Shown in pieces: positions 27,189-35,880 of a DNA stretch of 64,000 bases. This DNA comes from Flavobacteriales bacterium UBA2669 (lineage in GTDB: Bacteria; Bacteroidota; Bacteroidia; Flavobacteriales_E; Vicingaceae), in assembly GCA_002359215.1 (NCBI GenBank), contig DEMN01000012.1, positions 623,805 to 687,804 on the forward strand, read 5' to 3'. The position numbers and the translations under genes are program-made. The first letter of the stretch is position 1. The number at the start of each line of letters is the position of its first letter. The notes under the pieces were generated by a model that saw nothing but the letters and a program-made list of their open reading frames with translations, did no database searches and was not told the origin of the DNA.

Positions 27189-27196
27189 TAACTTTG
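27189..27196 (+). promoter_or_regulatory. -7 box for the SF2 helicase gene
   Basis: TAACTTTG matches TAnnTTTG and ends 29 bases before the ATG at 27226. No TTG lies at the expected -33 position. Confidence 0.4.
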
Positions 27197-27225
27197 CAAC
27201 CCACTGTTAATGGCATTGAATATTT

Positions 27226-28758
27226 ATGGCTTTTATTGAAACGGATCAACTAGAACGAACTACAGGTAAGAAACTATATGACTATCAACATGATGCGATA
27301 GAAAAAATATTTGCAAGTTTAGCTAAAAACCCTTCTAATCATAATTTACTTTACCAACTTCCGACAGGAGGTGGAAAAACTGTAATCTTCACAGAAATTG
27401 CTAAAAGATTTATAGAATCTACAGGTAAAAAAGTAGTGGTACTTACGCATCGTATTGAGCTTTGTAATCAAACTTCTAAAATGTTGGAAGAGTTTAATGT
27501 AAGGTGTAAAATTATCGATAGTAATGTTAAATCACTTCCTGACGAACATGACTTTGATTGCTTTGTAGCTATGGTAGAAACGCTAAATAACAGATTTAGA
27601 GATGAAGCCATAGAAATTGATGATATTGGGTTGGTTATAGTTGATGAAGCTCATTATAACTCTTTTCGTAAGATGTTTAAACACTTTACAGATTGTACTG
27701 TGTTGGGTGTTACTGCTACACCATTAAGCTCTAATATTAATCTACCTATGTTTCAAAACTATAAGGAACTGATTGTTGGTGATTCTATTCCCTCCTTGAT
27801 TGAAAAAGGTTTTTTAGCTAAGGCAACAACTTATTGTTATGATGTTGGTTTAGGTGTATTAAAAATTGGAGCAAATGGTGATTATACGGTTAAATCGTCA
27901 GAATTACTTTATGGAGATTTTCCAATGTTGGAAAAGCTGTTAAGAGCTTATTATGAAAGATCTTCAGGAAAAAAAACATTGATTTTCAATAACGGAATAA
28001 ACACTTCTTTAAATGTTTTTGATACATTTAAAAAAGCAGGCTTAAACATTAGGCATTTAGACAACACTAATACAGGAGAGGAGAGAAGAGACATTTTACA
28101 ATGGTTTAAAGAGACTCCCGATGCTATATTGACTTCTGTAGGAATTTTAACAACAGGGTTTGATGAACCAACAGTGGAGACTATTATTTTAAACAGAGCA
28201 ACCCGTTCGCTTACGCTTTATCATCAAATGATAGGTAGGGGATCTAGGGTTTTACCAAACAAAAGAGATTTTACTGTTATAGATTTAGGAAACAATGCAG
28301 CACGTTTCGGTCCATGGGATAGTGCAATTGATTGGCACGAAATATTTAGAAATCCGGATTTCTTTTTAAGCAATATTTTTTCTGATGAAGATATAGAAAA
28401 GAAATTTAAATATAAAATGCCGGAAGACGTGAGAGCAATGTTCAAGAATTCTGAAAACATTGATTTTGATGTTGATGCAGCTTATCAGGAGACACTAAAA
28501 AAAGGTCAGAAACCAAAAATAGTGTTAGATAAATCAATAGAGCAGCATTTAAGAATGTGTATAGATAATAGTGAAGACATCATGGATGCTCGTTATTTGT
28601 CTAAATTTTTAAAAGATGATATTGCTTATAGGATTAGATTGTATTCTTACAATATTTGCAAAAGCACCGAAAACTATTTAAAATGGCTTGAAGAAGATTA
28701 TTTTAGAAAATTAAGCAGTAAAATAAACCATTATTACACTCAGGTAGAAGTGGAGTAA
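27226..28758 (+). CDS. Orphan DEAH-type SF2 helicase
   Basis: 510 residues. RecA-like domain 1 carries Walker A LPTGGGKTVIF (~48-58), VVLTHRIEL (motif Ia), DEAH (~146) and the TATP motif III. Domain 2 has the TTGFDEPTVETIILNRAT and YHQMIGRGSR motifs (IV-VI). This is the RecQ/type III restriction-like DEXH class that translocates on nucleic acid. The C-terminal ~130 residues (from about 380) are helical and not recognised. No nuclease, methylase or specificity gene is adjacent, so a repair or RNA role is as likely as restriction. Confidence 0.85.
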   Translation: MAFIETDQLERTTGKKLYDYQHDAIEKIFASLAKNPSNHNLLYQLPTGGGKTVIFTEIAKRFIESTGKKVVVLTHRIELCNQTSKMLEEFNVRCKIIDSNVKSLPDEHDFDCFVAMVETLNNRFRDEAIEIDDIGLVIVDEAHYNSFRKMFKHFTDCTVLGVTATPLSSNINLPMFQNYKELIVGDSIPSLIEKGFLAKATTYCYDVGLGVLKIGANGDYTVKSSELLYGDFPMLEKLLRAYYERSSGKKTLIFNNGINTSLNVFDTFKKAGLNIRHLDNTNTGEERRDILQWFKETPDAILTSVGILTTGFDEPTVETIILNRATRSLTLYHQMIGRGSRVLPNKRDFTVIDLGNNAARFGPWDSAIDWHEIFRNPDFFLSNIFSDEDIEKKFKYKMPEDVRAMFKNSENIDFDVDAAYQETLKKGQKPKIVLDKSIEQHLRMCIDNSEDIMDARYLSKFLKDDIAYRIRLYSYNICKSTENYLKWLEEDYFRKLSSKINHYYTQVEVE

Positions 28759-28777
28759 AAAATGTTGTATGAGAGAT

Positions 28778-30655
28778 TTAAAACTCAAATTCAGATAAAT
28801 ACAGCCATCTTTCACCTTTCTCATCTAGCTGAGTACTAATTTCACCAAGTTGGGTGGTAATCTTAATTATTTCCTCATGGTTGGCTTGGTTTGTTTCTAA
28901 AACCTTCATCAATTCTGCTTTTTTACTTTCTAAAGCCTCAATGTCTTTATCAAGTTGTTCTAACTCAATCTTTTCTTTGTAGCTAAGTTTGTTTTTAGGA
29001 GTAGCTATTTTTTCGGTTTTTTTTTCAGGAGCTTTGTTGGCTTTAGCAGATTCCGACTTTTTATCTGCCAATTGTTTTTGTTTTAGTTCTTCTCGGTAAT
29101 CAGAATACTTCCCTAAGTAATCATTAACCTTTCCATCACCTTCAAAAATAAAGAGGTGGTCAACTAGTTTGTCCATAAAGTACCTATCGTGCGTAACAAT
29201 TATTAAACAACCCTGAAAGTCTTCTAAAAAATCTTCCAATACACTTAATGTCATTACATCTAAATCGTTGGTAGGCTCATCTAAAATTAAAAAATTGGGG
29301 TTTTTAATTAAAATGGTTAATAGATAAAGTCTTCGTTTTTCTCCTCCACTTAATTTTGCAATTTGGTTGTAGTGCATACTTTTATGAAAAAGAAACTTTT
29401 CTAGCAATTGAGCAGCGGTAAGGCTTCTACCTTTGGTAAGCGGAATTACTTCAGCAATATCTTTAATAACTTCTATCACCTTTTTTTCTTCCTTAAACTG
29501 CATTCCTTTTTGGGTGTAGTAGCCATAAACAACTGTTTCACCGGAAACTACTTTTCCACCATCAATTTTTTCTAATCCCAATAAAATATTTAGAAAAGTT
29601 GTTTTACCCACACCATTTTTACCTACAATACCTATTTTTTCTTGTTTTTTAAAGACATAGTTAAAGTCTTCTAGAATTTTGAGGTCGCCAAACGATTTTT
29701 TTACATGGTAGAGTTCTAAAATTTTCCCGCCAAGACGAGTCATGTTTACTTCCATTTCTACTTTTGAAGTATCTTTCTTTTGTTTGGCAACTTTTTCGGT
29801 GTCATAAAAAGCATCTTCTCTCGATTTGGCTTTTGTACCTCTAGCTTTAGGCATTCTTCGCATCCATTCAAGCTCTTTTCTGTAAAGGTTTTTAGCTTTA
29901 TCAACATTGGCTGTAAAAATATTTTCTCGTTCTTCTTTCTTCTCTAAAAAATAGCTGTAATTACCTTTGTATCGGTACAAGGTTTTTTCGTCTAATTCAA
30001 TAATTTCGTTACAAACTCGCTCTAAAAAATACCTATCATGGGTTACCATTAAAATGGTGATGTTATCTTTACTAAGATAATTTTCTAACCATTCTATCAT
30101 ATCTAAATCTAGGTGGTTGGTAGGTTCATCTAAAATAATAAAATCAGGTTCTTCAATAAGTACTTGAGCCAAAGCGATTCTTTTTTGTTGTCCCCCCGAA
30201 AGTTCTCCAATTTTTTGGTTTAAATCATGAATTTGTAGCTGACCTAATATTTGTTTGATACGCACTTCGTAGTCCCAAGCATCTAAAGCATCCATTTGCT
30301 CAAAAGCTTTTTGCATTCTTTCGTTATCGTTAGGATTGGCAATGGCTTTTTCATATTCTAAAATAGCATCAATTTGCTCTGAAGAGGTTTTAAAAATAGT
30401 CTGAGAAATAGTTAACTTATCATCATAGTTAGGAGATTGTTGTAAAATGCCTGTTTTTATGCCATTTCTAAAAACAACATTGCCTGAATCATAACCTGCT
30501 TCGCCTGCTAAAATTTTTAATAAAGTAGATTTTCCTGTACCATTTTTAGCTATAAAAGCTACTTTTTGACCTTTATCTATTCCGAAGGAAATATTTTCAA
30601 ACAACACACGCTCACCAAAAGATTTTGAGAGATTTTCAACAGATAGATAATTCAT
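28778..30655 (-). CDS. ABC-F ATPase, Uup-like
   Basis: 625 residues with two ABC domains and no membrane segments. Domain 1: AKNGTGKST near residue 38, signature LSGGQQKR, Walker B LDEPTNHLD. Domain 2: GKNGVGKTT, LSGGEKRR, LDEPTNDLD. Between them is the helical linker (LEWMRRMPKARGTKAKSRED), and after domain 2 a charged coiled-coil tail (~530-620) as in Uup. ABC-F proteins act on the ribosome or in DNA/ribosome quality control. All catalytic motifs look intact. The gene is convergent with the helicase gene. Confidence 0.9.
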   Translation of the reverse strand: MNYLSVENLSKSFGERVLFENISFGIDKGQKVAFIAKNGTGKSTLLKILAGEAGYDSGNVVFRNGIKTGILQQSPNYDDKLTISQTIFKTSSEQIDAILEYEKAIANPNDNERMQKAFEQMDALDAWDYEVRIKQILGQLQIHDLNQKIGELSGGQQKRIALAQVLIEEPDFIILDEPTNHLDLDMIEWLENYLSKDNITILMVTHDRYFLERVCNEIIELDEKTLYRYKGNYSYFLEKKEERENIFTANVDKAKNLYRKELEWMRRMPKARGTKAKSREDAFYDTEKVAKQKKDTSKVEMEVNMTRLGGKILELYHVKKSFGDLKILEDFNYVFKKQEKIGIVGKNGVGKTTFLNILLGLEKIDGGKVVSGETVVYGYYTQKGMQFKEEKKVIEVIKDIAEVIPLTKGRSLTAAQLLEKFLFHKSMHYNQIAKLSGGEKRRLYLLTILIKNPNFLILDEPTNDLDVMTLSVLEDFLEDFQGCLIIVTHDRYFMDKLVDHLFIFEGDGKVNDYLGKYSDYREELKQKQLADKKSESAKANKAPEKKTEKIATPKNKLSYKEKIELEQLDKDIEALESKKAELMKVLETNQANHEEIIKITTQLGEISTQLDEKGERWLYLSEFEF

Positions 30656-30700
30656 TTAAATAATGAGTTTAGAGGTTTATGGGTTTATAAGTTTAGATTA

Positions 30701-31732
30701 TTAATAAACTCTTTCTAATGCTTTAGCGGCATCAGTGTGGGTAGGGTTAAATTCAAGTACTTTTTGGAAATCTGCTTTGGCTTTTTTTCGATCTTTAATT
30801 AGTTCATAACAAAGTCCTCTGTTAAAGTAAGCATCTAAATACTTAGGTTCTACATTAATCGCTTTTGTATAGTACTCTATAGCTTTTTCATATTCTTGCA
30901 AATATTCATGATGAATATATCCCATGTTAAAATAAGGTTCTCTATAAGGTTGAATATCTATGGATTTTTGGTAATGTTCCATAGCTTTTTCATACTCACC
31001 TCTTTCTTGATAATAAAGTCCAATATTATAAAGTGCCTCTAAACTATTTGGATCAATACGCAATGCATTTTTAAAGTAGCCTTCACTTATGTTAGATTTA
31101 TCATAGAAATAAAGTACGCCCAATTGAATGTAGGCATCATAATAATCGTTTTCTTGTTCAACAGCAGTTTTAAAGCTTGATTTTGCAAGAACAGTGTCTT
31201 TCTTATCTAAAAATATCATTCCTTTTAGATAATATGCTTCGGCATTATACATATCTCTTTTTAGAGCTGCATCAGCATAATCTAATGCCTGTTTATGGTT
31301 AAATGCATATAGTGCCAACCATCCCAATTCAACTCTAGCTTGAACATTGTCATTATCAACATACATACATTTGTCTAATGCTTCTTTAGCTTCCTTGTAT
31401 TTATCTTGACCTTTAAGCAGTTCAGCTTTTAATAAATAAAATTCAGGAATTAAAGAATCTATTTTTATAGCTCTGTTTAGATCATTAACAGCAGCATTAT
31501 AATCGCCATATTTTTGATGTAATCTGGCTCTCTTTAAGTATAGTCCTGTATTATTTACATCGGTTTTTAGTTGCTCGTTTATTTTTTTTAAAGCACGTTC
31601 TTCTTCCGTTAAGGTAGTATCTGTCTCAATAGTGGTTTCACTATTGTTATCAACGGAATTGCTATTTTCGCAAGAAACAAAAAATAGCACCAATAGCGTA
31701 GGAATAATAAAAATTAGCGTTCTAAAAACCAT
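30701..31732 (-). CDS. TPR lipoprotein
   Basis: 343 residues from the ATG at 31732. The longer frame from 31762 would overlap recA by 23 bases and spoil the signal. The leader ends in a lipobox (LFFVSC). The remainder is a row of TPR units (ALYNIGLYYQERGEYEKAMEHYQKSI, YIHHEYLQEYEKAIEYYTKAI, AYFNRGLCYELIKDRKKA). It is probably an envelope-anchored scaffold. It lies seven bases beyond the recA stop and may be cotranscribed with it. Confidence 0.85.
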   Translation of the reverse strand: MVFRTLIFIIPTLLVLFFVSCENSNSVDNNSETTIETDTTLTEEERALKKINEQLKTDVNNTGLYLKRARLHQKYGDYNAAVNDLNRAIKIDSLIPEFYLLKAELLKGQDKYKEAKEALDKCMYVDNDNVQARVELGWLALYAFNHKQALDYADAALKRDMYNAEAYYLKGMIFLDKKDTVLAKSSFKTAVEQENDYYDAYIQLGVLYFYDKSNISEGYFKNALRIDPNSLEALYNIGLYYQERGEYEKAMEHYQKSIDIQPYREPYFNMGYIHHEYLQEYEKAIEYYTKAINVEPKYLDAYFNRGLCYELIKDRKKAKADFQKVLEFNPTHTDAAKALERVY

Positions 31733-31739
31733 AGTGAAT

Positions 31740-32738
31740 TTATTTTTCCTCAATAATAGCAATGATTTTTTGTTCTAATTCAGTCATTAATTCAGGGTTG
31801 TCTAATAACAGTTGCTTTACGGCATCTCTACCCTGACCTAATTTGGTATCTCCGTAACTAAACCAACTTCCTGCTTTTTTAATAACTTCATTATCAACAG
31901 CTAAATCTATAATTTCACCTACTTTAGAAATTCCTTGTCCGTACATAATATCGAATTCAGCTTTTTTGAAAGGTGGAGCAACTTTGTTTTTCACAATTTT
32001 CACTCTAGTTCTGTTTCCTGTAATTTCTTCACCATCTTTAATTTGAGTAGCTCTTCTAATATCAATTCTTATAGAAGCATAAAATTTAAGTGCATTACCA
32101 CCCGAAGTAGTTTCAGGGTTACCAAACATAACACCAATTTTATCTCTTAGTTGATTGATAAATATAGTACAACAGTTAGCTTTTTGTATAGAAGAGGTAA
32201 GTTTTCTTAATGCTTTAGACATTAACCTTGCCTGAAGTCCCATTTGAGAATCTCCCATTTCTCCTTCAATTTCTGCTTTTGGTGTAAGGGCAGCAACAGA
32301 ATCTACAATAAGTAAATCAACAGCTCCTGAACGGATAAGATTATCAGCAATTTCTAATGCTTGTTCACCATTGTCAGGTTGTGAAATAATTAAACTATCT
32401 ATATCAACACCTAAAGCGGCAGCATAAGTAGGGTCGAAAGCATGCTCGGCATCAATAAAAGCAGCAATACCACCTTGTTTTTGACATTCAGCAATAGCAT
32501 GAATAGTTAATGTTGTTTTTCCTGATGATTCAGGACCATATATTTCAACAACCCGTCCTTTAGGATAACCTTTTATACCAAGTGCTATATCTAAAGTTAA
32601 AGAACCGGTTGGAATTATTTCTACATTTTGAACAGGAGAATCTCCCATTTTCATTACAATACCTTTTCCGTAAGACTTTTCAAGTCTGTCCATGGTTAAT
32701 TGTAGGGCTTTTAATTTTTCTGCGTTTACTTCTGCCAT
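31740..32738 (-). CDS. recA: Recombinase RecA
   Basis: 332 residues. Walker A GPESSGKTT near residue 65, the RLMSKALRKLT and FINQLRDKIGVMFGNPETT DNA-binding-loop regions, and the GGNALKFYASIRIDIRR stretch are all typical. RecA polymerises on single-stranded DNA for recombination and SOS induction. The C-terminus is short and ends LEQKIIAIIEEK. No LexA-like operator is visible upstream. Only 29 bases separate it from the peroxiredoxin gene, so it may be read through from there. Confidence 0.98.
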   Translation of the reverse strand: MAEVNAEKLKALQLTMDRLEKSYGKGIVMKMGDSPVQNVEIIPTGSLTLDIALGIKGYPKGRVVEIYGPESSGKTTLTIHAIAECQKQGGIAAFIDAEHAFDPTYAAALGVDIDSLIISQPDNGEQALEIADNLIRSGAVDLLIVDSVAALTPKAEIEGEMGDSQMGLQARLMSKALRKLTSSIQKANCCTIFINQLRDKIGVMFGNPETTSGGNALKFYASIRIDIRRATQIKDGEEITGNRTRVKIVKNKVAPPFKKAEFDIMYGQGISKVGEIIDLAVDNEVIKKAGSWFSYGDTKLGQGRDAVKQLLLDNPELMTELEQKIIAIIEEK

Positions 32739-32767
32739 TGTTGTGTGTTTTAGTAGTTATTTTAATT

Positions 32768-33223
32768 TTATGCTGATAGCACTTGAGCTGCGTGGTCTTT
32801 GGTTTTTACTTTAGTAATAATGTTTTCTATTATCCCATTTTCATCAATTACAAAGGTAGTTCTATGAATGCCATCGTAAGTTTTCCCCATAAACTTCTTT
32901 TCTCCCCAAACGCCATATCGTTTAATGAGTTCTTTATCTGTATCAGCTAATAGAGGGAAGTTAAGGTTTTGTTTTTCAATAAATTTAATATGAGAATTTT
33001 CGTTGTCGGCACTTACTCCAATAATATTGTAACCTGCTTTTTTTAAAAGGTTATGATTATCTCTTAGGTTGCAAGCTTGAGCAGTACAACCTGGTGTAGC
33101 ATCTTTAGGATAGAAGTAAAGCACAATTTTTTTTCCTTTATAATCAGCTAAAGAATGTGTTATTCCATCCTGATCTTTTACATTTAATTCAGGAGCTTTA
33201 TCTCCAACTTTAAGGTGCATCAT
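32768..33223 (-). CDS. bcp: Thioredoxin-dependent peroxiredoxin, BCP/PrxQ type
   Basis: 151 residues. The peroxidatic cysteine lies in YPKDATPGCTAQACNLRD (near residue 46), with the resolving cysteine five residues later, which is the PrxQ/BCP arrangement. It reduces hydroperoxides with electrons from thioredoxin in the cytoplasm. The start has two consecutive ATG codons, and either could be used. It is upstream of recA on the same strand with a 29-base gap. Confidence 0.94.
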   Translation of the reverse strand: MMHLKVGDKAPELNVKDQDGITHSLADYKGKKIVLYFYPKDATPGCTAQACNLRDNHNLLKKAGYNIIGVSADNENSHIKFIEKQNLNFPLLADTDKELIKRYGVWGEKKFMGKTYDGIHRTTFVIDENGIIENIITKVKTKDHAAQVLSA

Positions 33224-33304
33224 TTCTTCTTTTTTTTAACTTACAAAGTATAAGAAACTTTTGTGTTTTAACAAGTAGTGGGGGTGATTTTTATTAACAA
33301 AAGA

Positions 33305-33766
33305 TTATTTCCAAAACTCATCTTCCCAATCATCACAAAAATTATTTTGGTGATGGATTTCGATGTTTTTTAATTCTTCATCTGTAGCAACTTTTTGTAT
33401 CTCTCCAAATAAAATACGTTCTTCAAAACGTACGTGGTTTTCAAGTTCTTCTTCGATTAAGCTAAGGTTTTTGTTGATGTCAGTTTCAGACTCAAATAAT
33501 TTTTTTAAGCTGCGGTGTTCTTCAACTGCTTTTTTTATTAAATCATGTTTATTTCCTAACACTGGAAAAACATATTTTTCTTCAATGTTAAAATGTGGTT
33601 GAATATGATTTATCCAAAACCAGTTGCTATAAGATTTTATGCGTTGAGGAGCTATGTTTTTCTTAAAACCGATTCTAATTTTCCAACAAAGCAATAATGC
33701 CTGATGATGATCTTTACTTAGTGGAACTATACTTTTGTGTCTTTTTAAAGGTTTTGGTTTTTCCAT
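33305..33766 (-). CDS. Hemerythrin-domain protein
   Basis: 153 residues. A four-helix hemerythrin-type domain carries the expected di-iron ligand candidates: SKDHHQAL (~residue 18), HIQPHFNIEEKYVFPVL (~54-70), EEHRSL (~86) and ENHVRFEERILF (~110-121). Family members bind O2, sense redox state, or help repair iron-sulfur centres after nitric oxide damage. It is the last gene of a three-gene operon with a small Bacteroidota protein (three-base gap) and a truncated haemoglobin, which favours a role with O2 or NO. Confidence 0.85.
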   Translation of the reverse strand: MEKPKPLKRHKSIVPLSKDHHQALLLCWKIRIGFKKNIAPQRIKSYSNWFWINHIQPHFNIEEKYVFPVLGNKHDLIKKAVEEHRSLKKLFESETDINKNLSLIEEELENHVRFEERILFGEIQKVATDEELKNIEIHHQNNFCDDWEDEFWK

Positions 33767-33769
33767 TTA

Positions 33770-34075
33770 TTACAAACGTTCAGTTATTTTAGAAATTTTT
33801 GAACTAGCATACACGCCAAATCCATTAACAACTAAGCCTTTTACATCATGTTGTTTGGAAGAAATGGCAATTACAATCATTTCGTCTCCAGGATCTGTCA
33901 TTCCCTCAAATCTATATATTTCATCTATTTCAAATTCATCAGGAGATAATCTTAGAGAAGTGCTTTTACATTCTATACATTCCACCTCGGTAAGTAGTGA
34001 AAAATTTGTTGTATACCCTCTTTTTTGAAGGTCGTTTACTGCTTCAGTAACGGTTTCATAGCTTTTTGGTATCAT
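33770..34075 (-). CDS. Small protein of the family labelled 'phosphoribosylpyrophosphate synthetase' in Bacteroidota
   Basis: 101 residues (TVTEAVNDLQKRGYTTNF ... EFEIDEIYRFEGMTDPGDEMIVIAISS ... GLVVNGFGVYA). Databases often name this short family phosphoribosylpyrophosphate synthetase, but it is one third of that enzyme's length and has no PRPP-binding loop, so the name is misleading. It has a single CIEC cysteine pair near residue 33. It sits between truncated haemoglobin and hemerythrin genes with gaps of six and three bases, which is the only clue to function. Confidence 0.75.
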   Translation of the reverse strand: MIPKSYETVTEAVNDLQKRGYTTNFSLLTEVECIECKSTSLRLSPDEFEIDEIYRFEGMTDPGDEMIVIAISSKQHDVKGLVVNGFGVYASSKISKITERL

Positions 34076-34081
34076 GGTTAT

Positions 34082-34477
34082 TTAGTTTAGAGGTTTTGCA
34101 GAGTTTTTATTATAAAAATCAATTTTAAGTTGAAATATTTCAGCCATTTTATTTGCTCTCCACTTGGCTTCATCTGCTTTTTCTCCTGTAAATAATTCAT
34201 CAATGGTTTTATTAAATAATAGTAACCATCTTTTAAAATGAGTTTTATTAACAGGTAAATTTGCATGTGGTGCAAATGGACTACCACTATAAGTATGTTC
34301 TTCTAACAATACAGTTTGCCAAAAGCGATACATTTTTTCTAAGTGTATAGGCCATTTATCTTGAATTACATTATTAAAAATATCTTGTAGTAAGTCATCC
34401 TTACGAACTTTTTCATAAAAAGTATTGACTAGTAATTTAACTTCATCAAGAGATAATATTTCTTTTTTTGTTGACAT
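34082..34477 (-). CDS. Group III truncated haemoglobin
   Basis: 131 residues from the ATG at 34477 (a TTG directly before it is less likely). The sequence has the trHbIII pattern: LVNTFYEKVRKDDLL, WPIHLEKMYRFWQTVLL, and FAPHANLPVNKTHFKRWLLLF with the proximal histidine in HFKRW. These small globins bind O2 or NO. It is first in an operon with the small 101-residue protein and the hemerythrin-domain protein, and its promoter (34500-34530) carries an inverted repeat. Confidence 0.9.
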   Translation of the reverse strand: MSTKKEILSLDEVKLLVNTFYEKVRKDDLLQDIFNNVIQDKWPIHLEKMYRFWQTVLLEEHTYSGSPFAPHANLPVNKTHFKRWLLLFNKTIDELFTGEKADEAKWRANKMAEIFQLKIDFYNKNSAKPLN

Positions 34478-34499
34478 CAATAATAATATAAGGCCTATA

Positions 34500-34530
34500 C
34501 AAAGGTACTTAAAATAGGAGAGAGTACCAA
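34500..34530 (-). promoter_or_regulatory. Promoter of the haemoglobin-hemerythrin operon with overlapping inverted repeat
   Basis: On the minus strand TTG (34530-34528) and TACCTTTG (34507-34500) are separated by 20 bases, a good Bacteroidota promoter 22 bases before the ATG. An interrupted palindrome GGTACT-N13-AGTACC (34504-34528) spans the spacer and touches both elements, so it could be an operator. Confidence 0.6.
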
Positions 34531-34555
34531 CTAGAAAACTTTACATTTATTTAAC

Positions 34556-34584
34556 AAAAAAGCTACTCTAAGAGTAGCTTTTTT
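34556..34584 (-). terminator. Terminator after the DUF4249-like gene
   Basis: GCTACTC / GAGTAGC stem with a three-base loop, flanked by six A on one side and six T on the other, so it can work in both directions. It lies 20 bases after the stop of the minus-strand lipoprotein gene and upstream of the haemoglobin operon promoter. Confidence 0.82.
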
Positions 34585-34603
34585 CTAGTGTTTTATATTA
34601 TTT

Positions 34604-35698
34604 TTAATTTTGAACGCACTTATAGTCTGGATGAGTGGATCCAAAGCAAAAACTAAGTCCTATAGAGTTTAGTTTGTTTATGGTTGGTTCATTAAGGTTT
34701 AAGTTACCGGTATTAGGGTCTATGGTTGTAAACCATTTATAAGTTTCTCTTGAAGAAAAAATTCCTAATCCGTTTTCAATATTGGTATAACTAGGTTTAT
34801 CTTGATTTACTGTATTAGATGGCTCTGAAACTTCCATATAAACATTTAGCTCTGTGCCTGCAATTACAAACTCTAAATCAACATTTCCTAGTTCTCTGTG
34901 AGATAAATTGGGTAAAGTTGTGGGAACAGATGCTGTAATATTATCAAAAAAAGTAGCTCCTTCCATTGTCCATTCAATAATTTCGTTTCCGGAAACTGGA
35001 TCTTGAGTTTTATTTTCGCCTAAGTTCATTATTACCTTTTGAGGTTGAGCTGGTAAACCACTAGAAATGAGAAAATGATTGGTATAATTGAAAATTAATT
35101 TAGCTTGAATTCTACCTGTATTTTTTCCGGTACTTATTGTTATTGCTCTATTGGTAAAACCTCCATTATTAGGAGCTCCAATCCAAAAAGCCATTTTTTG
35201 TTGGTTTGTAGGGCTGGTAACGCTTGTAGTTCCAACAATAAGCGTTTCAGAAGTAATTTCTTTATCTAATTTAGAATTATAGATTTTAAGTTTATAAATA
35301 CTTTCTCTGTTAATAGCAGGTTCAACAAACTTATATAGAACATTAATGGAGTTATCAAAAACACCATCATCTTTAGGGATTTCGTTTTCAGTTCTAATTA
35401 GATTATAAGTTGTTAATACATTACCATTTGTAGCATGTATTTCTTCAACGGTAGCAGTTAGTTCGTCTGCCGAATAATTAAAGTTTGCTTGGTTGGCGGC
35501 AAGCGTATTGGCGTTTACACCATCATCCGGTAAAAATACTTTGTTTATTTTTATATAATGAAGACTATCATTAGGATTAATTAATCCGTAAACAACAGTA
35601 ATATCTTTGTATTCGGCATTAAGGTCAACTTTAGTTTCACAAGAAAAAAGAAAAGTTGATAAGACGAATATGATATAAATATAAATAGTGTGCTTCAT
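34604..35698 (-). CDS. DUF4249-like lipoprotein
   Basis: 364 residues. The lipoprotein signal ends in FLFSC, and the following ETKVDLNAEYKDITVVYGLINPNDSLHYIKINKVFL is the start pattern of DUF4249 proteins, beta-rich outer-membrane lipoproteins of Bacteroidota often encoded beside a TonB-dependent receptor. Here no receptor is adjacent. The role is unknown. A -7 box TACATTTG (35719-35726) is upstream and a terminator follows. Confidence 0.75.
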   Translation of the reverse strand: MKHTIYIYIIFVLSTFLFSCETKVDLNAEYKDITVVYGLINPNDSLHYIKINKVFLPDDGVNANTLAANQANFNYSADELTATVEEIHATNGNVLTTYNLIRTENEIPKDDGVFDNSINVLYKFVEPAINRESIYKLKIYNSKLDKEITSETLIVGTTSVTSPTNQQKMAFWIGAPNNGGFTNRAITISTGKNTGRIQAKLIFNYTNHFLISSGLPAQPQKVIMNLGENKTQDPVSGNEIIEWTMEGATFFDNITASVPTTLPNLSHRELGNVDLEFVIAGTELNVYMEVSEPSNTVNQDKPSYTNIENGLGIFSSRETYKWFTTIDPNTGNLNLNEPTINKLNSIGLSFCFGSTHPDYKCVQN

Positions 35699-35718
35699 AG
35701 TTTTTAAAATTTAAACAA

Positions 35719-35726
35719 CAAATGTA
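35719..35726 (-). promoter_or_regulatory. -7 box for the DUF4249-like gene
   Basis: TACATTTG on the minus strand, 20 bases before the ATG at 35698. No TTG at -33. Confidence 0.42.
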
Positions 35727-35847
35727 GGGTTTTTCCATTAAACGAAACGACCATAAGATAAATTTTATCTCATAAGAGAATTATTAATAGTAGGGAGTTA
35801 CATATGACCTATAAAAACAATTAAATAAACATATGAAACAATATTTG

Positions 35848-35855
35848 TAGTTTTG
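35848..35855 (+). promoter_or_regulatory. -7 box for panB
   Basis: TAGTTTTG fits TAnnTTTG and ends 25 bases before the panB ATG. The -33 element is not clear. Confidence 0.4.
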
Positions 35856-35880
35856 TTATTTAATTTTTAAATATTACAAC

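Noticed and set aside
27226..30655. A defence island formed by the helicase and the ABC-F gene
   Set aside because: The two genes are convergent, ABC-F is a housekeeping-type Uup, and no nuclease, toxin or methylase is near.
32739..32767. LexA-type SOS operator upstream of recA
   Set aside because: The 29-base gap to the peroxiredoxin gene shows no inverted repeat resembling a LexA box.
33770..34075. Naming this gene phosphoribosylpyrophosphate synthetase
   Set aside because: Only 101 residues and no PRPP loop or ribose-phosphate pyrophosphokinase motifs; treated as unknown.
34471..34480. TTGATGTCAA, resembling a half-type FNR/CRP palindrome near the haemoglobin gene
   Set aside because: The arms are too short and the spacing does not match TTGAT-N4-ATCAA; the site is the start-codon region itself.
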